A stretch of DNA of 64,000 bases from CBDFMR01 sp965249765. GTDB lineage: Bacteria > Bacteroidota > Bacteroidia > Chitinophagales > Saprospiraceae. A program made the translations under genes and the position numbers. The notes beneath the pieces were generated by a model. The model was given only the letters and a program-made list of their open reading frames with translations, was not told the origin of the DNA and ran no database searches. Positions within the stretch are counted from its first letter, which is position 1, and each line of letters begins with the position of its first letter. The stretch is taken from NCBI GenBank assembly GCA_965249765.1, contig CBDFMR010000005.1, forward strand, positions 744,001-808,000. Direction: 5' to 3'. This document shows positions 34,901 to 42,136 of the stretch, piece after piece.

Positions 34901-34969
34901 CTGTTCTACCTGTCGGCTGTCAAGTCCTTTCAGGTATTTGTTTAAAACAGAATTTTGGAATAGAGTCAT
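31926..34969 (-). pseudogene. Type IIG restriction-modification enzyme gene, 3' half decayed
   Basis: The intact frame 34969-33239 gives 576 residues. A PD-(D/E)XK-like nuclease region near residue 90 (KTDGAILQDDKALAVIELKGT) is followed by the N6-adenine methyltransferase motif I DPACGSGAFL, then VDINEESVEIAKLSLWLRT and motif IV NPPY. After NPPY the frame shifts: QISGYARHKIL...SGNYDIFIPFIEQGMRFI continues in another frame. Further scraps are WKKYLSAKYSKHLLELISNNY, VIDYSNVNVFTD...YPRIITISKK, VSRKLQNWFKYEF and finally DELKSEIDKTDREIDQMVYE...YGLTEDEIKVVENS to TAA 31926-31928, the classical C-terminus. Total 3.04 kb, about 1014 codons, full family length. Methylation and cleavage are surely lost. 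Confidence 0.88.
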
Positions 34970-35021
34970 ACTATCATTCTTGCGTTTTGCAAATTTACTT
35001 TCTTTTTTAGCGTTGGCTAAA

Positions 35022-35086
35022 AATCAGGCTCTTTTGGTTTTTCGTATTGTGCTTTGCGGGTCAGCAAAAACCAAATGTGCCTGATT
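35022..35086. repeat. Imperfect palindrome at the right end of the island
   Basis: AATCAGGC-TCTTTTGGTTTTT (35022-35042) pairs with AAAAACCAAATGTGCCTGATT (35066-35086), leaving a 23-base loop. It lies between the R-M start and the terminal repeat. At its outer side is GTTAGGT (35105-35111), matching the integron core-site consensus GTTRRRY. It could be a recombination site, a terminator-like hairpin, or both. Confidence 0.6.
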
Positions 35087-35106
35087 GCGGGTTGGGTCAC
35101 GCTTGT

Positions 35107-35115
35107 TAGGTAACA
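35107..35115 (-). repeat. Right terminal inverted repeat of the island
   Basis: TAGGTAACA on the plus strand, the exact inverse of 27719-27727. Aminotransferase homology restarts immediately at codon 35115-35117 (RVYNGG). Confidence 0.55.
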
Positions 35116-35853
35116 GGGTATATAATGGCGGAGTCTTTCTATTTGAAAAACATCTCGATAGATTATTTGCCTCCGCTAAGGCTCTTGCTTTTGAAAATTG
35201 TCCGTCGCGATCATTCGTCAAAGAAGCGGTGTTTTCGACTTTGCACGCCAACGGTATGAATAAAGACTCACACATCAGGCTTACTCTTACACGAGGAAAG
35301 AAGATCACATCAGGAATGGACCCACGACTCAATACCGATGGCGGAACGTGTCTTATCGTACTTGTAGAGTGGAAACCTCCGGTTTATAATAATGACCAAG
35401 GCGTCAAAATTCTTTCTTCAACGATCAGACGGAATTCTCCGATGCACCTTGATTCTAAAATTCGCCATAATATTCTGCTCAATAATATTCTCGCAAAAAT
35501 CCAATCCAATGTTGCTGGCAAAGATGCTGTCCTCATGTTGGATGCATATGGGTTTATTTCTGAACTCAATGATACCAACATATTTCTGATGAAGAATGAG
35601 GTAGTCTTTACTCCCCATGCTGATGCGTGCCTTCCTGGAATTACAAGAGCACTAGTGATGGACCTTTGCAGGGAAAACAACATTCCTCTAATAGAGGGAA
35701 ATCTGAGTCTTTACAGAGGCCTATACAGCAGACGAGGTTTTCACTACCGGCTCAATGGGTGAGTTGACTCCAGTAATTGAAATTGATGGAAGACAGGTTT
35801 CCACTCTCGTCGATGACAATCGGCTACTGCCGAAGTTAGTAGGACTGTTTTGA
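35115..35853 (+). pseudogene. 3' part of class IV aminotransferase gene, frameshifted
   Basis: The frame from the island boundary reads RVYNGGVFLFEKHLDRLFASAKALAFE, then SHIRLTLTRGKKITSGMDPR and KIRHNILLNNILAKIQSNVAGKDAVLMLDAYGFISELNDTNIFLMKNEVVFTP...CLPGITRALVMDL. This is the PLP fold type IV core, including the lysine region and the substrate/cofactor loops of branched-chain aminotransferase/ADC-lyase proteins. Near 35715 a frameshift breaks it. The true C-terminus (EAYTADEVFTTGSMGELTPVIEIDGR...DNRLLPKLVGLF) is in the next frame to TGA 35851-35853. The N-terminal part lies at 27614-27718. An accidental TTG start (35085) inside the island could give a 225-residue truncated product. Confidence 0.85.
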
Positions 35854-35996
35854 AAAGTGTATACCTAACCATCTTGTCATGGTAGAGTAGAACATTTAAT
35901 CATCAATTATGGGATATAGGAAGGACCCAAAGGGGCAATAAATTAGATTCCATCTCAGTTTAATAGTCGATATGATTTTCAAACCAAATCCAATAT

Positions 35997-36233
35997 ATGG
36001 ACATACTTTACACTGAAAACTCTTTACTTCAATTTATCTACGGCGAAAAAACATTGAGTGAGTATGCAGATCTTGATGACAGCATGAATGCTGATCCTGT
36101 ATTACGAACTACATTCAGAGATTTATATGATGATGTGGCGTCTATGCCAGATATATCATTGAGTCCTTCTGATACCGCCGTATTGAGTATTTTGAAGTAT
36201 AGTAGAAACGATTCTGTTCGAGCCCTTTGTTAA
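35997..36233 (+). CDS. Small acidic hypothetical protein
   Basis: A 78-residue protein, acidic (many D and E), without transmembrane segment or signal peptide. Its pattern, LLQFIYGEKTLSEYADLDDSMNADPVLRTTFRDLYDD...LSPSDTAVLSILKYSRND, looks like a folded helical protein with a short low-charge C-terminus. Codon use is ordinary, and a strong terminator follows 24 bases later, supporting a real gene. Function unknown; position before recA is the only context. Confidence 0.55.
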   Translation: MDILYTENSLLQFIYGEKTLSEYADLDDSMNADPVLRTTFRDLYDDVASMPDISLSPSDTAVLSILKYSRNDSVRALC

Positions 36234-36257
36234 GTCATTGAAGCTTGAGCACAAAAG

Positions 36258-36289
36258 AAATCCTCGCTATTGGGTGGGGATTTTTTTTT
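36258..36289 (+). terminator. Rho-independent terminator
   Basis: AAATCCTC pairs with GGGGATTT around a 10-base loop, and a run of nine T residues follows. It ends the transcript of the small acidic protein and insulates recA. Confidence 0.75.
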
Positions 36290-36373
36290 GTACATCTTCC
36301 CAAAAAATCGATCAATTTATAGATAACTTATTATCGGGTGGTTGTGCTGCACGGTAGATTTTACATTAGATAT

Positions 36374-36381
36374 TATTTTTG
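36374..36381 (+). promoter_or_regulatory. Candidate -7 element of recA
   Basis: TATTTTTG matches TAnnTTTG, 29 bases before the recA ATG. No clear -33 TTG or SOS-like dyad was found. Confidence 0.4.
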
Positions 36382-36410
36382 TATCTATACGTTCAATTTA
36401 AAACAAGCTC

Positions 36411-37472
36411 ATGGCAGACGAAAAAGAAGCTAAATTAAAAGCACTCAATCTTGTAGTAGACAAGCTTGAGAAGACATATGGTAAAGGCTCAGTAATGAGA
36501 CTCGGCGACAAGCAAGTCGTCAATGTAGAAGCCATACCATCAGGGTCACTGGGACTAGATATTGCTCTAGGTATCAATGGATTCCCAAGAGGAAGGGTAG
36601 TAGAAATCTACGGTCCTGAATCATCAGGTAAAACCACACTGGCAATACATGCTATTGCTGAGTGTCAGAAGCAAGGTGGAATCGCGGCATTTATCGATGC
36701 AGAGCATGCCTTCGACCGGGCATATTCAGAATCCTTAGGCGTAGACACAGAAAATCTTCTTATATCTCAGCCAGACAATGGAGAACAGGCCCTTGAAATT
36801 GCTGAAAATCTAATCCGTAGTGGAGCCATAGATATCATTGTGATCGACTCCGTTGCAGCTCTGGTTCCCAAGAGTGAGATAGAAGGTGAAATGGGTGATT
36901 CTAAGATGGGTCTGCAGGCCAGATTGATGTCACAAGCAATGCGTAAGCTTACGGGGACCATAGGTCGCACCGGTTGTTGCTGCATTTTTATCAACCAGCT
37001 GAGAGAAAAAATTGGAGTGATGTTTGGTAATCCTGAGACCACTACTGGGGGTAATGCTCTCAAGTTTTACGCATCTATCCGGCTTGATATCAGAAGGTCG
37101 GGTGCTGCCCTCAAAGACAAAGAGGGTAACGTAATAGGAAATCCTACAAAGGTAAAGGTGGTGAAAAATAAACTAGCACCGCCATTCCGCTTAGCCATGT
37201 TCGACATCATGTTTGGAACCGGAATTTCAAAGGTAGGTGAGATCGTAGATCTTGGTTCTGACTTGGATATTGTACAGAAGAGTGGAGCATGGTACAGCTA
37301 TGGTGGTACCAAAATTGCACAGGGACGACAGTCGGCAATTCAGTTTTTGCGGGACAATCCCGAAGTAGCCACGGAGATAGAACTCAAGGTGAAGGCTCAT
37401 TATAATCCCAATATCACAGCTCCCAAGGAAGTGGTTGAGACCGTGGATGTGAGCGAAGACGACAAGGAGTAG
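36411..37472 (+). CDS. recA: Recombinase RecA
   Basis: DNA-dependent ATPase for homologous recombination and LexA-type repressor cleavage. Walker A GPESSGKTTL (near residues 65-74), AFIDAEHAFDRAYSESLGVD, the L1 region KSEIEGEMGDSKMGLQARLMSQAMRKL, and L2 FGNPETTTGGNALKFYAS are all intact. Length 353 is standard. It is monocistronic, bounded by a terminator on each side. The LexA-like protein of the nearby island would depend on this RecA for induction. Confidence 0.98.
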   Translation: MADEKEAKLKALNLVVDKLEKTYGKGSVMRLGDKQVVNVEAIPSGSLGLDIALGINGFPRGRVVEIYGPESSGKTTLAIHAIAECQKQGGIAAFIDAEHAFDRAYSESLGVDTENLLISQPDNGEQALEIAENLIRSGAIDIIVIDSVAALVPKSEIEGEMGDSKMGLQARLMSQAMRKLTGTIGRTGCCCIFINQLREKIGVMFGNPETTTGGNALKFYASIRLDIRRSGAALKDKEGNVIGNPTKVKVVKNKLAPPFRLAMFDIMFGTGISKVGEIVDLGSDLDIVQKSGAWYSYGGTKIAQGRQSAIQFLRDNPEVATEIELKVKAHYNPNITAPKEVVETVDVSEDDKE

Positions 37473-37491
37473 CTAAGATTAGTCCCTGGCT

Positions 37492-37669
37492 GTTAAACCC
37501 GGATTATTTATTGGAACTTCGTAATGAGGGTTGAAAGGTCACAGAAATAAGGCTGTTTGGAGATTTTGGCATAGCATCGCTATGGTGAAATCGAAAACAG
37601 CAATGAAAAGCTTATTTCACAGGCCTTTCAAGTTGTAATAGATTTTCTAATGCATAATCCGGGTTAAAC
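37492..37669. repeat. 178-bp imperfect palindromic element (MITE-like or structured RNA)
   Basis: The outer arms GTTAAACCCGGATTAT (37492-37507) and ATAATCCGGGTTAAAC (37654-37669) are inverse copies with two mismatches. Inside, paired blocks follow in order: TTGAAAGG/CCTTTCAA, GAAATAAG/CTTATTTC, CTGTTT/AAACAG, GATTT/AAATC. The centre is CATAGC-ATC-GCTATG (37570-37584). The whole segment is one nested hairpin without coding capacity. No second copy lies in this window. Confidence 0.75.
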
Positions 37670-37692
37670 CACAAATAGAAAAAATGATTACA

Positions 37693-37726
37693 ACAAATCC
37701 CGTCATTATGGCGGGGTTTGTTTTTC
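37693..37726 (+). terminator. Rho-independent terminator of recA
   Basis: ACAAATCCCG pairs with CGGGGTTTGT around a 9-base loop, followed by a T-rich run. It lies after the palindromic element, so the recA mRNA would carry that element in its 3' UTR. Confidence 0.75.
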
Positions 37727-37815
37727 TAGGAGAAGTTCAGTGTTCCACTCCTATCACATCTGAGAACTAAAAGTGTAGGAAAAACATTATTACGATTAGA
37801 AACTTAAATCCCTCT

Positions 37816-38403
37816 TCAATTCCAATCGAATGTCTCAAGCATCTTTCCTACATCTGTCATCAGAAATTCATAGACTGGCTTGATGGAATCTCTATCGACC
37901 GTACTATTGAAATAAAGTGAACCCCTGAGAAAATGACTAGTGGTGTCTGTTAAGAAAAATTGCACCGGAGATGCCACTGGGCCCGACAACTCAAACATGA
38001 TTCCCCCTGCCCCCTTGCTATTTCTAATAACCAATTCATCTATGTAGTCCGCTTTGATATTGTGCTTCCCTGTAATTTTAAACGCATCTTGGACCAATTC
38101 ATCAAAGTGCTCACGATTATTTACCGGATAGTAACTACAGTGAATACTAGCTCCTAGTTCTTTAATCTCCAAGTCAAACCAACAGTCGCTCGGTGGCTTC
38201 TCGTCAAAGAACAATTCCTTCCTGACAACTTTTGCAAACCCAGGTTTATCAAAAGTAAATTCACAGTAATCTGTGGTGAATTTTTCAAGTACTCTGTCGG
38301 GAAAAACTATGCGAGGAAACATCCTGGGTTTTGGGGTAGGAATGCTTTCCTCTTTGCATGAAATGACACAGATGGCCACTAGTATGATCATCAGCCATCT
38401 CAT
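37816..38403 (-). CDS. gldD: Gliding motility lipoprotein GldD
   Basis: A 195-residue lipoprotein: signal MRWLMIILVAICVISC (Cys16), then a domain with PRMFPRIVFPDRV, YCEFTFDKPGFAKV, CWFDLEIKELGASIHCSYYPV and GAGGIMFELSGPVASPVQFFLTDTTSHFLRGSLYF. These are the conserved blocks of GldD. In Flavobacterium, GldD is needed for gliding and type IX function. It overlaps gldE by 4 bases, reproducing the conserved mutY-ssb-gldE-gldD order. Outer or inner membrane face is not decided by sequence. Confidence 0.92.
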   Translation of the reverse strand: MRWLMIILVAICVISCKEESIPTPKPRMFPRIVFPDRVLEKFTTDYCEFTFDKPGFAKVVRKELFFDEKPPSDCWFDLEIKELGASIHCSYYPVNNREHFDELVQDAFKITGKHNIKADYIDELVIRNSKGAGGIMFELSGPVASPVQFFLTDTTSHFLRGSLYFNSTVDRDSIKPVYEFLMTDVGKMLETFDWN

Positions 38404-39803
38404 AGTGCCAATAAGTTTATTTTTTCTATTCTTTTATCAGATACCGAAACAACTTTAAATCTAAAGCCATCAACATTTATCTCTTCATCGACTCGAGGAA
38501 TGTGACCTAGAATTTCCAACATTAGTCCAGCCAATGAATCGGCCTCCCCTCGTATGTCATCAAACACAGACGTGTCTTGGCCAATAATTCTACCAACATC
38601 ATTGAGCAGTGTTTTACCCTCAAAGATGAAATTGTTCTCTCCTATCTCTATGTATTCAACTTCCTCATCTTCATCAAACTCATCCTTTATCTCTCCTATC
38701 ACCTCTTCCATTATATCCTCCAATGTCACTAAGCCCGCACTACCTCCATACTCATCGACAACGATCGCCATGTGCGTTCGCTCCTTCTGGAATTCTTTTA
38801 ACAGGTCATCGATTTTTTTGAGCTCCGGTACATAAAGGACATTGTTTCTGATCAATGATTGCCAATCAAAGTCTGATGCTGCATCAGTATATCCTAGCAA
38901 GTCCTTGACATAAAGTATTCCTTTGACATTATCAAAGTCTTCCTCAATGATGGGTATACGAGAATAACCAGAACTTTTCGCTTCTTTCATGACTTCTTCA
39001 AAGTCTACGTTGATATCCAGAGAAACTACATCTACCCTGCTCTTCATTATTTGCTTGACGGTAACATCGCCAAACTTGATGATACTCTTCAGCATATCTG
39101 CTTCATGATATGAGGCTTCACTTTCCAACACCGTCAGGTCTATCGCCTTATCAAGATCTTCCTTACTGGTTGAAGATTGTATGTTCTTACTCTTATCAAC
39201 TCTCGCCTCCAGTCGGCCGGCCCATGAAAGCATAATTTTCGATAATGGGCTCGTGATGGTGTTGAGAATACCCAATGGTCTCATCATTTTTTTTGCGAAC
39301 TGTATATTATTGATCTTTGCGTAGAGCTTAGGTAAAATCTCTCCAAAGAGTAGTAATAAAAATGTAGTGCCCAGTACCGCAATTAAGAAGTTTAATCCAC
39401 TCGCTATGTAATCTGTAGACCACTGCTCCTGTCCAAGTATGGACTTTATTTTTTCTGCTGCCGGATGTAGCGCTTCTCCCCCGATGATGTGTCGTAACAT
39501 ATAGTCAGAGAGTATAACAATGGCAATATTGATGAAATTATTACATATGAGAATGGTTGCCAGCAGTCGCTTGGGTTCAGATAATAGTTTTAGCAGCCTA
39601 TCAGAGTGGTCGCTTTCCTCTTCCTTAAGCCCTTGTATCTCTTGGGGTCCAATAGAGAAAAATGCGACTTCAGATCCAGATATCACTGCTGAGCACATCA
39701 GAAGTAGGGTAGTAAATGCAAGTGCTATTAGCACTCCTAAGTCCGCAATTAGAATTGGGAAAAGATGGAGTATGTATAATAAACTATCCGGGTCAGCTTC
39801 CAA
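38400..39803 (-). CDS. gldE: Gliding-associated CNNM/CBS-domain membrane protein GldE
   Basis: A 467-residue protein. It has an N-terminal CNNM (DUF21) membrane domain with about four transmembrane helices (residues 12-200), then two CBS motifs (VVSLDINVDFEEVMKEAKSSGYSRIPIIE and MAIVVDEYGGSAGLVTLEDIMEEVIGEIKDEFD). A C-terminal CorC/HlyC domain follows. It is hemolysin-C-like in fold, but adjacency to gldD marks it as GldE. In Flavobacterium it can partly suppress gldD mutants. Possible divalent-ion role is inferred from the CNNM fold. Confidence 0.92.
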   Translation of the reverse strand: MEADPDSLLYILHLFPILIADLGVLIALAFTTLLLMCSAVISGSEVAFFSIGPQEIQGLKEEESDHSDRLLKLLSEPKRLLATILICNNFINIAIVILSDYMLRHIIGGEALHPAAEKIKSILGQEQWSTDYIASGLNFLIAVLGTTFLLLLFGEILPKLYAKINNIQFAKKMMRPLGILNTITSPLSKIMLSWAGRLEARVDKSKNIQSSTSKEDLDKAIDLTVLESEASYHEADMLKSIIKFGDVTVKQIMKSRVDVVSLDINVDFEEVMKEAKSSGYSRIPIIEEDFDNVKGILYVKDLLGYTDAASDFDWQSLIRNNVLYVPELKKIDDLLKEFQKERTHMAIVVDEYGGSAGLVTLEDIMEEVIGEIKDEFDEDEEVEYIEIGENNFIFEGKTLLNDVGRIIGQDTSVFDDIRGEADSLAGLMLEILGHIPRVDEEINVDGFRFKVVSVSDKRIEKINLLAL

Positions 39804-39838
39804 TGCAAGGAATTTGATTTATCAATGGCGTCGTTTCA

Positions 39839-40294
39839 TTAGAACGGTAGGTCATCTTCCGCAGCTGGTGTGCTTTCTGGCGCTCCCTGTATTACACTGG
39901 GAGTTGATAACGATGATGATGGCTCGTCAAGTGCCGAGGGAAAACTATCCAATCCCCCTTGACGGTCCTCTCTTTTTTCCAATAACCTAAATGTGTTGGC
40001 AACGACCTCTGTGCTATATCTATCATTGCCATCTTTGTCTTGCCACTTTCGGTGAGTCAACTTTCCTTCAATGAAAACCAACTTTCCTTTTGCCAGTTGC
40101 TTCTCTGCCCTTTCTGCCAATCCTCTCCAAAGCACTACATTATGCCACTCGGTAAGGGTTTGCCATTCATTATTTTTGTCTTTATAGCTTTCATTGGTAG
40201 CTACTGAAAACTTTGCAACAGAAACTCCACTGTCTAGCATTCTGACTTCAGGATCACGTCCTAGGTTTCCAATTAGTATGACTTTATTTATCAT
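39839..40294 (-). CDS. ssb: Single-stranded DNA-binding protein
   Basis: A 151-residue OB-fold protein: MINKVILIGNLGRDPEVR, TEWHNVVLWRGLAERAEKQLAKGKLVFIEGKLTHRKWQDKDGNDRYSTEVVA. The variable linker ends in the acidic tip EDDLPF that recruits partner proteins. It overlaps the mutY 3' end by 11 bases. Tetrameric replication/repair factor. Order with mutY and gldE is conserved in the phylum. Confidence 0.96.
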   Translation of the reverse strand: MINKVILIGNLGRDPEVRMLDSGVSVAKFSVATNESYKDKNNEWQTLTEWHNVVLWRGLAERAEKQLAKGKLVFIEGKLTHRKWQDKDGNDRYSTEVVANTFRLLEKREDRQGGLDSFPSALDEPSSSLSTPSVIQGAPESTPAAEDDLPF

Positions 40295-41294
40295 TCTCTA
40301 TTAATTTACTTAAGTATTCTTTCAAGAACAAATCTACGACTTTTGGCACTGCCAAGTACTCTATGTCTTCTTTTCTTACATAGCGGTAATGATCGGGCAT
40401 CTTGTCTACATCTTCTCGATAAAACGTCCTGTAAAACTTGATGTCCAATCTTTGATGTGTTAGCTCTCGCTTATACGTAGCTATCAATTCAGTATTCCCC
40501 TTTGGCACTTCTGTTAGTTCCGGAAAATCACACAGACCCGCCCATATATCACCGGTATTTCTTTTCTTCATGACAACCCCTTGGTCCTGTACTGTGACAC
40601 TATATGTGATATTGCGGTTTTTCTTTTTTAGCTTTTTTGTCTTCACGGGATACTCAAGTACTGCTTCTTGATTATACGCTTTGCAGATTTTCGACAATGG
40701 GCAATCGTTGCACCTTGGGTTTTGTGGAGTACAACATAGTGCTCCGAAATTCATAATTGCTTGGTTGTAATCTCCTGGCCCAACACCAACAATTGCTTTC
40801 TGTGCAATTGATCTAATCCGTTCTCTTCCCTCCTTTTCATTTACAGGATCCGTAACACTGTAGACCCGAGCATAGACCCTTTCTACATTTCCATCGACGA
40901 CAGGATACCTTTCACCAAAAGCAAAACTGGCTATTGCTGCGGCGGTATATGGTCCGACGCCCCTTAGCTTGATGATCTCGTCGTAAGATTGAGGAAAACT
41001 ACCTTGATCTACAATGGTCTTGGCTGCAGAATGCATATTTCTTGCCCGAGAATAATATCCTAGTCCTTGCCATGTTTTCAGCACATCATCTTCTGGGGCG
41101 TTCGCAAGTGTCTGTACATCCGGATACCTCTCAATAAATCGATGAAAGTAGTCTGTTCCTTGGGCTACCCGTGTTTGCTGGAGTATGATTTCAGAGATCC
41201 AAATGATATAGGGGTCCTTCTTCCCCGACCAGGGTAGTGGTCGTGGGTTGTCCTGCTGCCATTTGAGGATTAAATTAGCAATACGATTTTTCAT
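40284..41294 (-). CDS. mutY: A/G-specific adenine glycosylase MutY
   Basis: Removes adenine opposite 8-oxoguanine. From ATG 41294 (336 residues) it shows WISEIILQQTRV with the catalytic Glu, the helix-hairpin-helix LRGVGPYTAAAIASFAFGE, and catalytic Asp in VVDGNVERV. The [4Fe-4S] cluster is C-x6-C-x2-C-x5-C in CTPQNPRCNDCPLSKIC. The C-terminal NUDIX-like domain is present. An upstream in-frame ATG at 41345 would add 17 residues inside the neighbouring terminator region and is unlikely. Confidence 0.95.
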   Translation of the reverse strand: MKNRIANLILKWQQDNPRPLPWSGKKDPYIIWISEIILQQTRVAQGTDYFHRFIERYPDVQTLANAPEDDVLKTWQGLGYYSRARNMHSAAKTIVDQGSFPQSYDEIIKLRGVGPYTAAAIASFAFGERYPVVDGNVERVYARVYSVTDPVNEKEGRERIRSIAQKAIVGVGPGDYNQAIMNFGALCCTPQNPRCNDCPLSKICKAYNQEAVLEYPVKTKKLKKKNRNITYSVTVQDQGVVMKKRNTGDIWAGLCDFPELTEVPKGNTELIATYKRELTHQRLDIKFYRTFYREDVDKMPDHYRYVRKEDIEYLAVPKVVDLFLKEYLSKLIENDK

Positions 41295-41323
41295 CAACGT
41301 TAAAAGTAATGAACCAACCTTAC

Positions 41324-41358
41324 TAAAAAACAATAGCCCCGTCAAGTGACGAGGCTAT
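41324..41358 (-). terminator. Rho-independent terminator of the sigma factor gene
   Basis: On the minus strand ATAGCCTCGTCA pairs with TGACGGGGCTAT (41333-41358), followed by TGTTTTTT. It lies 25 bases after the sigma factor stop and just before mutY. Confidence 0.8.
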
Positions 41359-41382
41359 CTTATTCAAGTTTCATTATTTTCC

Positions 41383-41958
41383 TTATGCTGATCGTGCTAG
41401 CTCAACGCTGCCGTATCTGTCGATTACCATCTTTTTCAATGCTTTTCTCGCAAAGAAAATTCTACTCTTAACGGTGCCTAGTGGAAGATCTAAGTCATCC
41501 GCTATTTCCTGATACTTAAATCCTTCATAATGCATCATGAAGGGTTTCCTAATATTATCATCGAGGCTCGCTATCATTTTCTCGAGCTCATCCATCATGA
41601 TATTCATTCCCGCTTCATTTTTTATCGATGTACTCCCTGAGTTGATGTAGTAAAGATTGTCAGTGGAGTCAATGACGGTGTTTCTCTTTATCTTCTTTCT
41701 GTAGTTGTTGATAAAGATGTTTTTCATAATGGTAAATAACCAAGCTTTGAAATTAGTCCCAGTACGGAACTTATCCCTATTGGTCATAGCCCTAAAAGCA
41801 GTATCTTGAAACAAGTCTCTGGCGTCTTCTCCATTCTTAGTCAAATTGAGTGCAAAAGACAGCAATGACTGCGAGACTGTGCCAAATTGATTATCAAATT
41901 CATTACTAGACATAGCTGTTTTCTTTGTTGCGTTCAAAGATGCGTTTTTCTTAAACAA
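41383..41958 (-). CDS. ECF-type sigma-70 family RNA polymerase sigma factor
   Basis: A 191-residue two-domain sigma factor. Region 2 is LTKNGEDARDLFQDTAFRAMTNRDKFRTGTNFKAWLFTIMKNIFINNYRKK. Region 4 is DNIRKPFMMHYEGFKYQEIADDLDLPLGTVKSRIFFARKALKKM. No anti-sigma gene is adjacent. The extended N-terminus (MFKKNASLNATKKTA) may be untranslated, with ATG 41913 an alternative. The gene is isolated, with a 178-base A+T-rich upstream gap and its own terminator. Target promoters unknown. Confidence 0.92.
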   Translation of the reverse strand: MFKKNASLNATKKTAMSSNEFDNQFGTVSQSLLSFALNLTKNGEDARDLFQDTAFRAMTNRDKFRTGTNFKAWLFTIMKNIFINNYRKKIKRNTVIDSTDNLYYINSGSTSIKNEAGMNIMMDELEKMIASLDDNIRKPFMMHYEGFKYQEIADDLDLPLGTVKSRIFFARKALKKMVIDRYGSVELARSA

Positions 41959-42136
41959 AATGCAACAACATATTAAACAAAATAGTTCTGTTTAATCAAA
42001 CAAGCCAGTTGTTTTTAACACAATTCACTGACTAATAGTTGTTTATATAAAATATGAATTATTTGTTAATTCAATTAAAAATGAAACGGGACACTTTGAA
42101 TGTCTGTGCAATTCTAAATAAAGGGTATTCGTAAAT

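Larger units (their letters stand above)
27719..35115. mobile_element. 7.4-kb accessory (defence-type) island inserted in an aminotransferase gene
   Basis: The island separates two fragments of one class IV aminotransferase gene on the plus strand. All its genes lie on the minus strand: type IIG R-M pseudogene, LexA-like repressor, DUF6161-like, BRO, DUF5131 pseudogene and YhcG pseudogene. Its ends carry the 9-bp inverted repeat TGTTACCTA (27719-27727) / TAGGTAACA (35107-35115). Each end also has a subterminal imperfect palindrome. No integrase or transposase is visible inside, so it was mobilised in trans or has lost its recombinase. No target duplication was found. Confidence 0.75.

Noticed and set aside
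35022..35115. Calling the right island end a true integron attC site
   Set aside because: Only one core-like GTTRRRY was found, the matching RYYYAAC partner is not in the right place, and no integrase is present.
35085..35762. A 225-residue aminotransferase as a complete gene
   Set aside because: Its TTG start and first codons lie in island DNA, the N-terminal part of the family is missing and the true C-terminus is in another frame.
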